64,000 bases of DNA, from contig OY970321.1 of the NCBI GenBank assembly GCA_963716735.1, positions 2,418,001-2,482,000 of the forward strand. Direction: 5' to 3'. Position 1 is the stretch's first letter. Each line of letters opens with the position of its first letter. This DNA comes from VRUE01 sp963716735 (lineage in GTDB: Bacteria; Actinomycetota; Thermoleophilia; Solirubrobacterales; 70-9). Below the pieces are notes generated by a model. The model saw only the letters and a list, made by a program, of their open reading frames with translations. It searched no databases and had not been told where the DNA came from. This document shows, in pieces, positions 15,270-23,031 of the stretch. The translations under genes were made by a program, and so were the position numbers.

Positions 15270-16316
15270 ATGCGTTTGAAGAGAACTCGACTCCCGGTGA
15301 CGATTTTGGCCGGAGCGGTCTGTGCGGCCCTGGTTGCCTTCGCCGGCTCGGCGCAAGCTGCCACCTATCCCGGCGGCGGGAGTGGATTCGACGAAGGCGC
15401 AGAAGGGTGGAGCGCCGGCGCTGCCTCGTGTGCCCCCGCCGAACTGCTCTGCACGTCCGAGGCCGCCCACGACGCAACGGCCGGCAACCCGCCGGGCTCG
15501 ATCGCGGCGAAGACGACGGTGACCCTCAACCTGGTCGGCCTCTTCAAAGGGACCGCCACCTGGAACTCGCCCCAGTTCAAGGTCCCGGTGGCGGCGATTA
15601 CCGACGCTGACGTGCATCTGGATCAGGCCTTCAACCCCGGCGGCCTGGTCGACGTGGAACCGGAAGCGACCTACGTCGTCACCTTGGCGGACCTGACGAG
15701 CGGCACCTCGACGACGGCTCTGAGCGGTGAGCTCAACGAGGAAGACAAAGCCTTCGCTGGTGCCAGCGCCCCTGTTGCGGTGGTCGGGGGCCATACCTAC
15801 CGGCTCTCGATCGAGACCGTGACCGCGCAGAGCACGGTGGCTCTCTCGCTGCTGAGCGGTACGGCGATCGTGCGCTTCGACAACGTCGGCCTCACGGTGC
15901 GATCGGCCTCAGAAGGCAAAGGTGGCGGCGGCGGTGGGGGAGGTGGCAAGGGGTCGGGCTCCAGCTCGGACTCGCTCTCCGACAGGCAGCTCTTCTCTCT
16001 GCTCAGCGCCGGCACCTCCGCCGGCCCCGCGCTGCTCGAGGGCAAGCGCCTCTTCGTCAAGGTCGGCTGCCCGGCGAAGGTCGGCCATGCCTGCCGGATC
16101 ACCGCTCAGGGCCTGCTCAGCAAGCGCAAGCCCGCTACCGCCAAGCGCACCGTCAAGGTGCCCAAGGGAAAGAGCAAGCGGATCGCCCTGCGCGTCAAGC
16201 CGAAGGCTCGCGGGAAAGTCACCAAGCGCAAGCGGCTGCTCTTCCGTGAGAAGGTCCATGCCGGCAAGGCGCAGGCGACCCTCTACAGGCAGCGCAAGCT
16301 GATCCGCCAGGGCTGA
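15270..16316 (+). CDS. Secreted protein with Gly-rich linker and basic C-terminal domain
   Basis: The 348-residue product has a clear signal peptide (basic start, VTILAGAVCAALVAFAGSAQA, cleavage before ATYPG). Residues 35-210 form a beta-rich domain resembling carbohydrate-binding or jelly-roll domains (GFDEGAEGWSAG, TWNSPQFKVP, GGHTYRLSIETV), a short run of nine glycines follows, and the C-terminal 90 residues are highly basic (KRKPATAKRTVKVPKGKSK). The basic domain may bind cell-wall polymers. AGAGGAG lies 6 nt before the ATG. No enzymatic motif was seen. Confidence 0.72.
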   Translation: MRLKRTRLPVTILAGAVCAALVAFAGSAQAATYPGGGSGFDEGAEGWSAGAASCAPAELLCTSEAAHDATAGNPPGSIAAKTTVTLNLVGLFKGTATWNSPQFKVPVAAITDADVHLDQAFNPGGLVDVEPEATYVVTLADLTSGTSTTALSGELNEEDKAFAGASAPVAVVGGHTYRLSIETVTAQSTVALSLLSGTAIVRFDNVGLTVRSASEGKGGGGGGGGGKGSGSSSDSLSDRQLFSLLSAGTSAGPALLEGKRLFVKVGCPAKVGHACRITAQGLLSKRKPATAKRTVKVPKGKSKRIALRVKPKARGKVTKRKRLLFREKVHAGKAQATLYRQRKLIRQG

Positions 16317-16323
16317 GTCACCC

Positions 16324-17550
16324 TCAGGTGGCGACCTGCTCCCCGCCAAGGAGCTGGTCGCCACCCGGCGGCCCCGTCTCGTCCGTCGCCGCGGCGCGTT
16401 CCAGGAGGGCGCGGCCGACGAAGGGAAAGATCAGGGTCGAGAGCATCGCGGCCCCGACCAGGCCGGCCGCGGTCGAAGTCTTCATGTTGCCGCTTTCGAT
16501 CGCGATCGTGGTGATCGCGACGACCAGAGGCAGCTCGGTGGCCGAGTAGAAGGCCAGGGCCGCTCGCTGGCGCGCGCCCAGGACTCGGCGATAGAGGAGC
16601 ATCGCCGGCGCGCCGCGGACGACCAGGAAGAGGCAGAAGAACATCACGAGCTTGAGCAGCGCAGTGACCGTGCCGAGCGCGGCGAGGTCGAACTCGATGC
16701 CACTGGTGATGAAGAAGAAGGGGACGAAGAAGCCGAAGCCGACCGCGGTCAGCTTCGACTCGAACACCTGCAGCTCGTGACCCTTCAACGCCAGGCGCAC
16801 GATCATTCCGGCGACGAAGCCGCCGAGCAGGACGTCGAGCCCGAGCTTGTTGGCCAAGAGGACGAGGCCGAAGACCAGCACCACGGTGATCCGCACGGCG
16901 AGCTGGCTGCTCGTCTCGAAGGTCCGCTCCAGCGCCGGCCAGCCGCGCCAGGCGAGTTTGACCGAGACAAGCGCGATGGCGAGCGCGAGGATGACGAAGG
17001 CGACCAGGATCGCCGCCTCGTGCAGCGGGTTGGTGGTCGAGAGGACAAGGGTCACAAGCAGGATCGGGCCGAACTCGCCGATCCCGCCGGCGGCCAGCAG
17101 GTAGGTGCCGAACTTGGTCTTCAGCTCGCCGTTGTCGCGGAGGATCGGGATCAGCGTGCCGATCGCCGTCGTCGCCATCGCCGAGCCGGTGTAGAGGTAG
17201 GAGAGGACGATTCCGGCCGCCGCCAGGGCGCCGCCGATCCCGTAGGCGAGTGCGATCGAGAGCAGCCACCCGAATGCGCCGAGCTTGAGCGGCCTGCCGC
17301 GGATCCGCTCGAAGTCGATCTCGTAGCCGGCGAAGAAGAAGAGCATCCCCAGGCCGAGGTTGGAGAAGAAGTCGATGAAGCTGTCGGTGTCGGCGAGGCC
17401 CAGAACTTCGGGACCAATGACGATCCCGAGCAAGAGCTCGACGACGACGACCGGCGGCGCGAGCTGGCGTGGCACGACGGCAACCGTGACCGCCGCCACA
17501 GCGGCGATCACGACGATGGCGAAGAAGGATCCGGTGTCGACGTCGATCAA
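16324..17550 (-). CDS. Monovalent cation:proton antiporter (CPA2/Kef type)
   Basis: The 408-residue polytopic protein has the Na+/H+ exchanger fold: LAPPVVVVELLLGIVIGPEVLGL in an early helix, LGLGMLFFFAGYEIDFERI, and a long series of hydrophobic segments ending in a short polar tail. It lacks the TrkA-N/KTN regulatory domain of full KefB/C proteins. It should exchange K+ or Na+ for protons. The start is TTG at 17550, 10 nt after a minus-strand TAGGAT, consistent with a leaderless message. The last codons overlap a hairpin at 16327-16365. Confidence 0.86.
   Translation of the reverse strand: MIDVDTGSFFAIVVIAAVAAVTVAVVPRQLAPPVVVVELLLGIVIGPEVLGLADTDSFIDFFSNLGLGMLFFFAGYEIDFERIRGRPLKLGAFGWLLSIALAYGIGGALAAAGIVLSYLYTGSAMATTAIGTLIPILRDNGELKTKFGTYLLAAGGIGEFGPILLVTLVLSTTNPLHEAAILVAFVILALAIALVSVKLAWRGWPALERTFETSSQLAVRITVVLVFGLVLLANKLGLDVLLGGFVAGMIVRLALKGHELQVFESKLTAVGFGFFVPFFFITSGIEFDLAALGTVTALLKLVMFFCLFLVVRGAPAMLLYRRVLGARQRAALAFYSATELPLVVAITTIAIESGNMKTSTAAGLVGAAMLSTLIFPFVGRALLERAAATDETGPPGGDQLLGGEQVAT
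16327..16365. terminator. Hairpin between convergent genes
   Basis: GGTGGCGACC (16327-16336) pairs with GGTCGCCACC (16356-16365), and the stem continues inward with one mismatch to CTCC/GGAG. It lies 11 bp after the secreted-protein stop and inside the last codons of the antiporter gene. There is no U-tract, so it would be a U-less terminator. Confidence 0.5.
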
Positions 17551-17558
17551 GGCGACGA

Positions 17559-17588
17559 CGATCCTACGGCCGTGGCCGGGTAGGATCG
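17559..17588. promoter_or_regulatory. Divergent promoter: antiporter gene and SRP RNA
   Basis: CGATCCTAC (17559-17567) and GTAGGATCG (17580-17588) form a 9-bp inverted repeat. Each half contains an outward-facing -10 hexamer TAGGAT: the left one ends 10 nt before the antiporter TTG, the right one 7 nt before the SRP RNA 5' end. The two promoters therefore overlap back to back. Confidence 0.6.
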
Positions 17589-17593
17589 TGTGC

Positions 17594-17864
17594 GGACCGT
17601 GCTAGGCGGGGAATCAGCGGTGCCTTGTAACCCGCAATCCGCTCTAGCGGGGCCGAATACCGTTCTGAGGGGCCGGCCTTCGGGGTCAGTGCGCCGCAGG
17701 CGGCGTTGACGGCCGGGTCCTGCGCGACGTGGGCACGTGAATCAGGTCAGGTCCGGAAGGAAGCAGCCTTAAGCGGATGCCGCGGGTGCCGCAGGTGAGC
17801 CCGGCTCGAGCCAAATGCGACGGACACGCCCGGGGACCTCGTTTCGAAGGCGGCTGCACGGTCC
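17594..17864 (+). ncRNA. ffs: Signal recognition particle RNA, large form with Alu domain
   Basis: The S-domain core GGTCCGGAAGGAAGCAGC is at 17750-17767, the most conserved SRP RNA sequence (Ffh-binding GGAA loop). Upstream lie Alu-domain elements (GCGGTGCC, TGTAACCCGCAATCCGCTCTAGCGGGGCCGAAT around 17618-17650) in the order known from the Bacillus scRNA, then GTTGACGGCCGGGTCCTGCGC, and after the core a TGCCGCAGG segment. The ends GGACCGTGC (17594-17602) and GCACGGTCC (17856-17864) pair perfectly and define the ~271-nt RNA. It scaffolds Ffh for co-translational membrane targeting. A TAGGAT -10 box is 7 nt upstream and a hairpin follows. Confidence 0.95.
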
Positions 17865-17871
17865 ATTTTCA

Positions 17872-17898
17872 AGCTCTCGCCCAAGGAGGGCGAGAGCT
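17872..17898. terminator. Hairpin between SRP RNA and the opposing gene
   Basis: AGCTCTCGCCC (17872-17882) and GGGCGAGAGCT (17888-17898) form a perfect 11-bp stem with a 5-nt loop. It lies directly after the SRP RNA 3' end and at the stop codon of the convergent membrane-protein gene, so it may serve both. A short A/T patch precedes it, but there is no clean U-tract. Confidence 0.6.
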
Positions 17899-18869
17899 CA
17901 GCACGCGGCGAGCCGCTCGGCGAGCCAGAGATCGCAGAGCCAGTCGGACTGCTCGCCGCTCTTGCGGACGACCTCAACGCCCTCCGGGCCGCCCTTGACC
18001 GTGACTTTCTTCCAGCGGGTCGAGTTGGGGACGTCTTTCAGCGCCGCGACCACGGTTTCCGGCGTGCCGTCGCCGGGACGCACCCGGCCGTCGCGGGATT
18101 TCGCGCTGAACTCCGGCGCGGGTGCAGCGACGCTGACCTCGCTGGCGCCGGTCCGCTCCTCGCCGCCGAGGCGGATCGAGACGCGGCGACCGTTGCGCTC
18201 GCCGCTGAGCACGAGCGCGCCGTGGATCTTCGGCCCGACGCGTCCCGTCGTCGCTTCGCGGGTCTCGATGTTGACCTTTGGCCGCTCGGTCACCTCCAGG
18301 CCAAGCGGCGCCATCGCGCGGCCGACGTTGTCGTAGCCGCGGTCCATCTCGCCGCCGGGCATGAGGGCGCGGATGCTTCCCCAGAGGGCGACGATGACGA
18401 TGATCGGCGCCCCGATCAGCAGCGGCACGAAGCTTTCCGTCAGGTACATCGCCGGCACCGCGACGAAGATCAGCGCCGTCACGACCACCGCCAGGTTCTG
18501 GCTGCGCCGTCCCGCCTCCCAGCCCGCGGCCCGTGCCTTGACCGCCTCGGCGTCGATCGGCTTCACCGCCATCGCCGCCCAGAGGTCGGCGTCCTCCATC
18601 GTGGTCGGGTTCTCGATCGCCCGGCCCCCTTTGGCGGCGGCCCGGGCGCTGCCCTGTGCGTCCGCGCCCGAAACCCGGTTGAGGTCGGCGCGTTGCAGGG
18701 CGAAGAGGATGACGAAGAAGACCGCGAGGACGCCGAAGATCAGCGCCAGCGTCGTCTTCGGGTTGGCTTCGCCCTGACCCGTGGTGGTGGCGATGACGAC
18801 GACGATCGCGGCGACGACGAAGACCCCGATCAACCCGAACCGTGAGGAGCGCTTGAAGCCGCCTGACAT
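17898..18869 (-). CDS. Membrane protein of unknown function, 323 aa
   Basis: Two hydrophobic pairs are visible, near residues 13-55 (FGLIGVFVVAAIVVVIATTTG, TLALIFGVLAVFFVILFAL) and 125-165 (NLAVVVTALIFVAVPAMYL, FVPLLIGAPIIVIVALWGS), separated by a hydrophilic loop. The C-terminal 150 residues form a soluble domain rich in beta-strand pattern (GPKIHGALVLSGERNGRRVSIRLGG). No named family was recognised. The start at ATG 18869 follows minus-strand TAGGCT by 8 nt, so it is probably leaderless. It is downstream of the ABC-2 exporter pair on the same strand, 26 bp away. Confidence 0.7.
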   Translation of the reverse strand: MSGGFKRSSRFGLIGVFVVAAIVVVIATTTGQGEANPKTTLALIFGVLAVFFVILFALQRADLNRVSGADAQGSARAAAKGGRAIENPTTMEDADLWAAMAVKPIDAEAVKARAAGWEAGRRSQNLAVVVTALIFVAVPAMYLTESFVPLLIGAPIIVIVALWGSIRALMPGGEMDRGYDNVGRAMAPLGLEVTERPKVNIETREATTGRVGPKIHGALVLSGERNGRRVSIRLGGEERTGASEVSVAAPAPEFSAKSRDGRVRPGDGTPETVVAALKDVPNSTRWKKVTVKGGPEGVEVVRKSGEQSDWLCDLWLAERLAAC

Positions 18870-18895
18870 GCGGCGGCAGCCTATCCGGCGCGGGA

Positions 18896-19663
18896 TCAGT
18901 CGATCAACCGCGACTCCATGCGGCTGATCGCGACCCGCCACATGACGAGGGTGAAGGCGACGAGGCCGGCAAAGCGGACCAGGTCGATCGCGTCGTAGCC
19001 GAAGGCGCCGCCGCGGACCAGTTCGACCAGCTGGTGGAGCGGGTTGAGCTGGGCCACGACCTGCACGCCCTCGGGCAGTTCGTCGATCGGGAAGAAGGCG
19101 CCGGAGACGAGGAATAGCGGCGTGACGAAGAGCGCCGTCACGTAGTTGAACTGGTCGATCTTGGCCACGGTGGCCGCCATCGCGATGCCGAAGCCGGCGA
19201 AGCCGAGCGCCGTGAAGAGGCAGAAGAGCGGCACCAGCAGCATGCCGGGTGCCGGATCGAGCCCGAAGAGCATCGTCACCAGCAGCGGCACGCAGCCGTA
19301 GACGCTGGCGCGGAGGCCGATCCAGAGCATCTCGGCGCTGACCAGCTCCTCGACGTCGACCGGGGCGGCGAGGATCGCTTCGTAGGTGTTCTGGAAGCGG
19401 TGCTTGACGAAGGTGCCGAACATCGCCGGCAGGGCGCTGGCGAAGATCACCGCGGTGGCGACCATGCCGGTGCCGACGAACTGCACGTAGGGGACGCCGT
19501 TGACTTCGTCGACCAGGGTGGCGCTGAGGCCGAGCCCGAAGGCGAGCAGGTAGACGATCGGTTCGAGGATGCTGGAGAAGGTCGTCCCCTTCCAGTAGGT
19601 GCGGAAGTTGGCCAGCTCGCGGCTCATCACGCCGCTGATCGCCGCCGGTTCGAGCCGCCTCAC
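18896..19663 (-). CDS. ABC-2 type exporter permease
   Basis: The 255-residue protein has six hydrophobic segments and the ABC-2 pattern with the G-x-x-F-P-I-D-x-L-P motif near the C-terminus (LVSGAFFPIDELPEGVQVVAQLNPLHQLVELVRGGAFG), as in DrrB, NodJ and Wzm-like permeases. With the ATPase encoded just upstream it should form a heteromeric exporter of a drug, lipid or polysaccharide. The GTG start overlaps the ATPase stop by 4 bp (GTGA), indicating translational coupling. Confidence 0.88.
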   Translation of the reverse strand: MRRLEPAAISGVMSRELANFRTYWKGTTFSSILEPIVYLLAFGLGLSATLVDEVNGVPYVQFVGTGMVATAVIFASALPAMFGTFVKHRFQNTYEAILAAPVDVEELVSAEMLWIGLRASVYGCVPLLVTMLFGLDPAPGMLLVPLFCLFTALGFAGFGIAMAATVAKIDQFNYVTALFVTPLFLVSGAFFPIDELPEGVQVVAQLNPLHQLVELVRGGAFGYDAIDLVRFAGLVAFTLVMWRVAISRMESRLID

Positions 19664-20550
19664 TCCGCGGCCTCTCCCGTGAGCATCACGAAGACGTCCT
19701 CGAGGGTGGCCGCGCGCACCACGGCGTCGTCGGGGATCGCCCCGTTCTCGGCGCGCTCGGAGCCGACGATCGCGATTGCGGGCCCGGCCGGGCGCACCGA
19801 AAGACCGCTGGCCTCCGCTTCGGCGCGCACCGCGGCGAGGCGGTCCGGCGGTCCGTAGACCTCGGCCGTCTCGCGGCCGACATGCTCGACGATCAGCTCG
19901 GCGGGCTTGCCCCGGCTGATCACCCTGCCGTGCGTCATCACCGCGACCTCGTCGGCGAGTCGCTCGGCCTCCTCGATGTAGTGGGTCGACATCAGAATCG
20001 TGGTGCCGCCCGCGCGCAGGTTGTCGATCAGCGTCCAGAGCTCGGTGCGGATCTGCGGGTCGAGGCCGACGGTGGGCTCGTCGAGCAGGATCAGTCTCGG
20101 TTCGTGGACGAGGCCGCGGGCGAGCAGCAGGCGGCGGCGCATGCCGCCGGAGAGCTCGTCGACGGCGTCGCGGCGACGGTCGCGCAGGCGGGCCAGGTCG
20201 AGCGCCCGGTCGACGGCGGCGCCGACGTCGGGGACCCGGTAGAGGCGGGCATAGACGGCGAGATTGTCTTCGACGGTGACGTCGACGTCGAGGTTGTCGA
20301 GCTGTGGCACGACGCCCATCTCGGCCCGCGCCGCCTTCGAGTCGCCGGGCAGCTCATGGCCGAGCGCACGCAGTTCGCCCGCGTCGGGGAGCGCCTGCCC
20401 GGTGATCAGCCGCATCGTCGTCGACTTGCCGGCACCGTTGGGTCCGAGCAGGCCGAGGCAGACGCCCTCGGGCACGTCGAGGTCGAGCCCGTCGACAGCC
20501 GTGATCGGCCCGAACCTCTTGACCACGCCACGCAGTTCGATCGCCGCCAT
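19660..20550 (-). CDS. ABC-2 type exporter ATPase (DrrA/NodI-like)
   Basis: The 296-residue ATPase has Walker A GLLGPNGAGKST, Q-loop PQLDNLDVDVTVEDN, signature LSGGMRRRL, Walker B LILLDEPTVGLDP and a switch histidine in LMSTHYIEEAE. A C-terminal tail of about 80 residues resembles the regulatory tail of DrrA-like exporters. It energises the permease encoded next. ATG 20550 was chosen because the family begins with a strand like AAIELRGVVKRFG; an ATG at 20583 would overlap the divergent alsD start. Confidence 0.9.
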   Translation of the reverse strand: MAAIELRGVVKRFGPITAVDGLDLDVPEGVCLGLLGPNGAGKSTTMRLITGQALPDAGELRALGHELPGDSKAARAEMGVVPQLDNLDVDVTVEDNLAVYARLYRVPDVGAAVDRALDLARLRDRRRDAVDELSGGMRRRLLLARGLVHEPRLILLDEPTVGLDPQIRTELWTLIDNLRAGGTTILMSTHYIEEAERLADEVAVMTHGRVISRGKPAELIVEHVGRETAEVYGPPDRLAAVRAEAEASGLSVRPAGPAIAIVGSERAENGAIPDDAVVRAATLEDVFVMLTGEAAE

Positions 20551-20581
20551 GGCGCCATGCTTGCATGGAAGACTGCCCGCC

Positions 20582-21358
20582 ATGCTGGACGAGCGCTGGA
20601 TCAGAGCCCTGCACGTGGAGACGATGCGCGAGGAGGAGCTGCACGCCGAGCGCGAGCACCACGTCCTCTTTCAGGCCTCGACGATAGGCGCCCTGCTCGA
20701 CGGCGCCTACGAGGGCGATCTTAGCTTTGCCGAGCTGGCCGAGCACGGCGACCTCGGCCTCGGCACGCTGAACGGACTCGACGGCGAGATGATCGCCCTC
20801 GACGGGAGCTTCTACCGGGCCGACGTGGACGGAGAGGTCGATGAGGTTGGGGAGGATGCCCGGACCCCGTTCGCCGTGGTGACGCGTTTCGAGCCGACGA
20901 TCGATCGCCGGCTCGGCGGCCCGCTCGACCACGCGGGGCTGTTGGCCAAGCTCGACGAGTTGATCCCGGCCGAGGCGGCCTCCTGCGCGATCCGCCTCGA
21001 CGGCCGCTTCGATCTCGTCCGCGCCCGCTCGGTCCCCCGGCAGACACCGCCCTTCCGCCCGCTGACCGAGGTCGTGCTCGAACAGAACGTCTTCGAGCTG
21101 ACCGATATCGAGGGGACGATGCTCGGCTTCCGCTTCCCCGACTACGTCGAGGGAATCGAGGTCAGCGGCTACCACCTCCACTTCATCTCCGCCGATCGCA
21201 GCCGCGGTGGCCACGTCCTCGCTTCGCGCTCTAGCGGGCTGCGGGTCCGCCTCGATCCCTCGAGCGAGCTGCAGGTCGAGCTGCCACCCCAGATCGATCT
21301 CGCCGACCCTGACCTCGCCGCCGCCACGCACGCGGCGGTCGAGGCGGTCGAGCGCTGA
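20582..21358 (+). CDS. alsD: Alpha-acetolactate decarboxylase
   Basis: The 258-residue protein matches AlsD/BudA along its length: HVLFQASTIGALLDGAYEGDLSFAELAEHGDLGLGTLNGLDGEMIALDG at the N-terminus and VSGYHLHFISADRSRGGHVLA at the C-terminus, where the histidines of YHLHF and GGH are the zinc ligands. The enzyme converts alpha-acetolactate to acetoin, diverting pyruvate from branched-chain amino acid synthesis or acid production. No acetolactate synthase gene is adjacent. It is divergent from the exporter ATPase gene. Its stop codon lies at the edge of a 14-bp hairpin. Confidence 0.9.
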   Translation: MLDERWIRALHVETMREEELHAEREHHVLFQASTIGALLDGAYEGDLSFAELAEHGDLGLGTLNGLDGEMIALDGSFYRADVDGEVDEVGEDARTPFAVVTRFEPTIDRRLGGPLDHAGLLAKLDELIPAEAASCAIRLDGRFDLVRARSVPRQTPPFRPLTEVVLEQNVFELTDIEGTMLGFRFPDYVEGIEVSGYHLHFISADRSRGGHVLASRSSGLRVRLDPSSELQVELPPQIDLADPDLAAATHAAVEAVER

Positions 21359-21400
21359 TTGCAGCTTTTTACCCCCTATGGGTGGGAAAAAGCTGCAATC
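21357..21400. terminator. Long hairpin between convergent alsD and membrane-protein genes
   Basis: GATTGCAGCTTTTT (21357-21370) and AAAAAGCTGCAATC (21387-21400) form a perfect 14-bp stem around a C/G-rich loop. It starts within the alsD stop codon and ends 3 bp before the stop of the opposing gene. The A/T part of the stem faces the loop rather than trailing it, so it is not a standard U-tract terminator. Confidence 0.55.
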
Positions 21401-21403
21401 GGC

Positions 21404-22972
21404 TCAGCAGCGCCGGTAGAGGAGCCAGCTCTCGTTGGTGGCTACGCGGTGGAAGCCCAGTGGCACGGTGGTGGTGAAGCGGGAGGGGTCGTTGGGATCG
21501 AGGATGAAGTTGTGGATGACGAAGGGGCCGGCCGGGTCGAGGAAGTAGCCACGGCGGGGTTGATGCGCCTGCTCTGAGGAGCTGACGATGCGGGAGGGCC
21601 TCACGTCGAGGTCGAAGGCGAGACGTGGGACGGCGCGGTGGTTGGGGACCGAGATCGGCAGGCAGAGCGGCTCGAAATCGCCGGAGTCGGCGAGGTCGCC
21701 GAGGTCGGACTCGATCCTGCCCTGGTTGGTGAGGTCGGTGTCGACCTGCGAGAGCAGGTCGTACTGGTTCGGTGCCCAGACGACGAACATCAATGCGACG
21801 AAGGCGGCGAAGGCCTGCCAGGCGCGGCGCCAGGGATGACCGCTTTCCAGCAGCCGCCAGCCGAGCAGCGCTAGGGCGACGAAGATCGACAGCACGGCGC
21901 CGGCGAGCATCGTGTAGCGGGCGATGATCGCCAGGCCGGCGCAGGCCAGGACCGCAAAGGCTCCGAGCGCCAGGACCGCCGCGGCGATGCCGATCGCGGA
22001 GCGGCGGCGGAGGAAGAGGAAGCCGAGGACGACGCCTCCGAGGGCGCCGACCATCCCAGGCCACTGCATGACTTCGCCGAGGGCGCGCGGTCCGTATAGG
22101 ACGAGGTCGATCGGGCCGGTGTGGCGGCCGAGCGTGTCGACCGTTTCGCGGGTGCCGGTGAACGAGTAGGTCGGGCTGCCGGCCGTTATCCAGTCATAGA
22201 GGCCCCACAACATAGGCGCGGCGAGGGCTAGGGCTATGAGGCCTGCGATGGAGCGACCCGGGGTGCCCCTCGCCCCGACAAAGCGCGGCCTAATTAGGCC
22301 GCGCTTTTGAGTATCCGCCGGTTCGAGGGGCACCCCGGGTCGCTCCTCGAGCGCGTCGCCGCTCTTCGCCGAAGCTTCGTGGGGTTCTGCCGAAGCTTCA
22401 CGGGCCGGCTTTAGTTCGAGCTGGAGGTAGATGAGGTAGGCAAACGAGAAGAGCCAGGCCTCGGGGCGCAGCAATCCAGCTGGGATGAGCAGGGCGAGGA
22501 CGGGCCAGCCGGCGCGGGGGCGTTTGGTCTCTATGACGAGGGCGCCGAGGACGAGGGCGATGTAGGGGAGGTCTACGTAGGCGCGCAGGCCGTTGGAGAG
22601 GAACGGGGCGCGGGTGAGGATGAAAAGGGCGGCGACGGCGCCGATCGGGCGGTCGAACCAGAGCGAGCCCAGGCGGTAGACGAGGTAGCCGACGAGGCCG
22701 AGCGAGACGTAGGCGACGACCATCGTCAGGTCGATCGCGCCGCCGTCCAGCGGCGAGGTGAGGAGGCCGAACAGTTCGGCCAGCGGGTGCGGCGTGGGGG
22801 GTAGCGCGGCGCCGCGGTCGGGGTCGAGGCCTTCGCCGAGTTCGCGACCCCAGAGGAGCGCGTAGATCGTGTCGTAGTTGGGGAAGCCGAGCGGGAAGAC
22901 GGCCAGCAACAGCGCCGCGACGGCGGCGACCCAGGCGGCAGGCGTCAACCAGTTGCGGGCCCCAGTCGGCAC
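21404..22972 (-). CDS. Polytopic membrane protein, probably glycosyltransferase-like (GT-C fold)
   Basis: The 522-residue protein has about ten hydrophobic segments, an early FPNYDTIYALLWGRELGEGL (an acidic residue in the first periplasmic loop as in GT-C enzymes such as PMT and ArnT) and a soluble C-terminal part. That supports a lipid-linked sugar transferase, but no family was recognised with certainty. The cytoplasmic loop near residues 200-245 is encoded by a palindromic element (22250-22346) that is read in frame and by a short tandem repeat (EASAEPHEASAKSG). The start is GTG 22972, 6 nt after minus-strand TAGGTT, so it is probably leaderless. Confidence 0.68.
   Translation of the reverse strand: MPTGARNWLTPAAWVAAVAALLLAVFPLGFPNYDTIYALLWGRELGEGLDPDRGAALPPTPHPLAELFGLLTSPLDGGAIDLTMVVAYVSLGLVGYLVYRLGSLWFDRPIGAVAALFILTRAPFLSNGLRAYVDLPYIALVLGALVIETKRPRAGWPVLALLIPAGLLRPEAWLFSFAYLIYLQLELKPAREASAEPHEASAKSGDALEERPGVPLEPADTQKRGLIRPRFVGARGTPGRSIAGLIALALAAPMLWGLYDWITAGSPTYSFTGTRETVDTLGRHTGPIDLVLYGPRALGEVMQWPGMVGALGGVVLGFLFLRRRSAIGIAAAVLALGAFAVLACAGLAIIARYTMLAGAVLSIFVALALLGWRLLESGHPWRRAWQAFAAFVALMFVVWAPNQYDLLSQVDTDLTNQGRIESDLGDLADSGDFEPLCLPISVPNHRAVPRLAFDLDVRPSRIVSSSEQAHQPRRGYFLDPAGPFVIHNFILDPNDPSRFTTTVPLGFHRVATNESWLLYRRC
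22250..22346. repeat. Palindromic element inside the membrane-protein gene
   Basis: Perfect 23-bp arms lie at 22250-22272 and 22324-22346 (core CCGGGGTGCCCC). Between them a separate perfect 28-bp palindrome spans 22280-22307 (half-site AAAGCGCGGCCTAA). The whole unit is open in the reading frame of the host gene and encodes about 32 residues of a hydrophilic loop (starting ERPGVPLEPADTQKRG). Nested stems of this length are not expected in ordinary coding sequence. Confidence 0.8.
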
Positions 22973-23031
22973 CGGCGCAACCTACCGGTGCCATCCCCGG
23001 CGCGCCGAACCCCGTGGATACACTGGCCACA

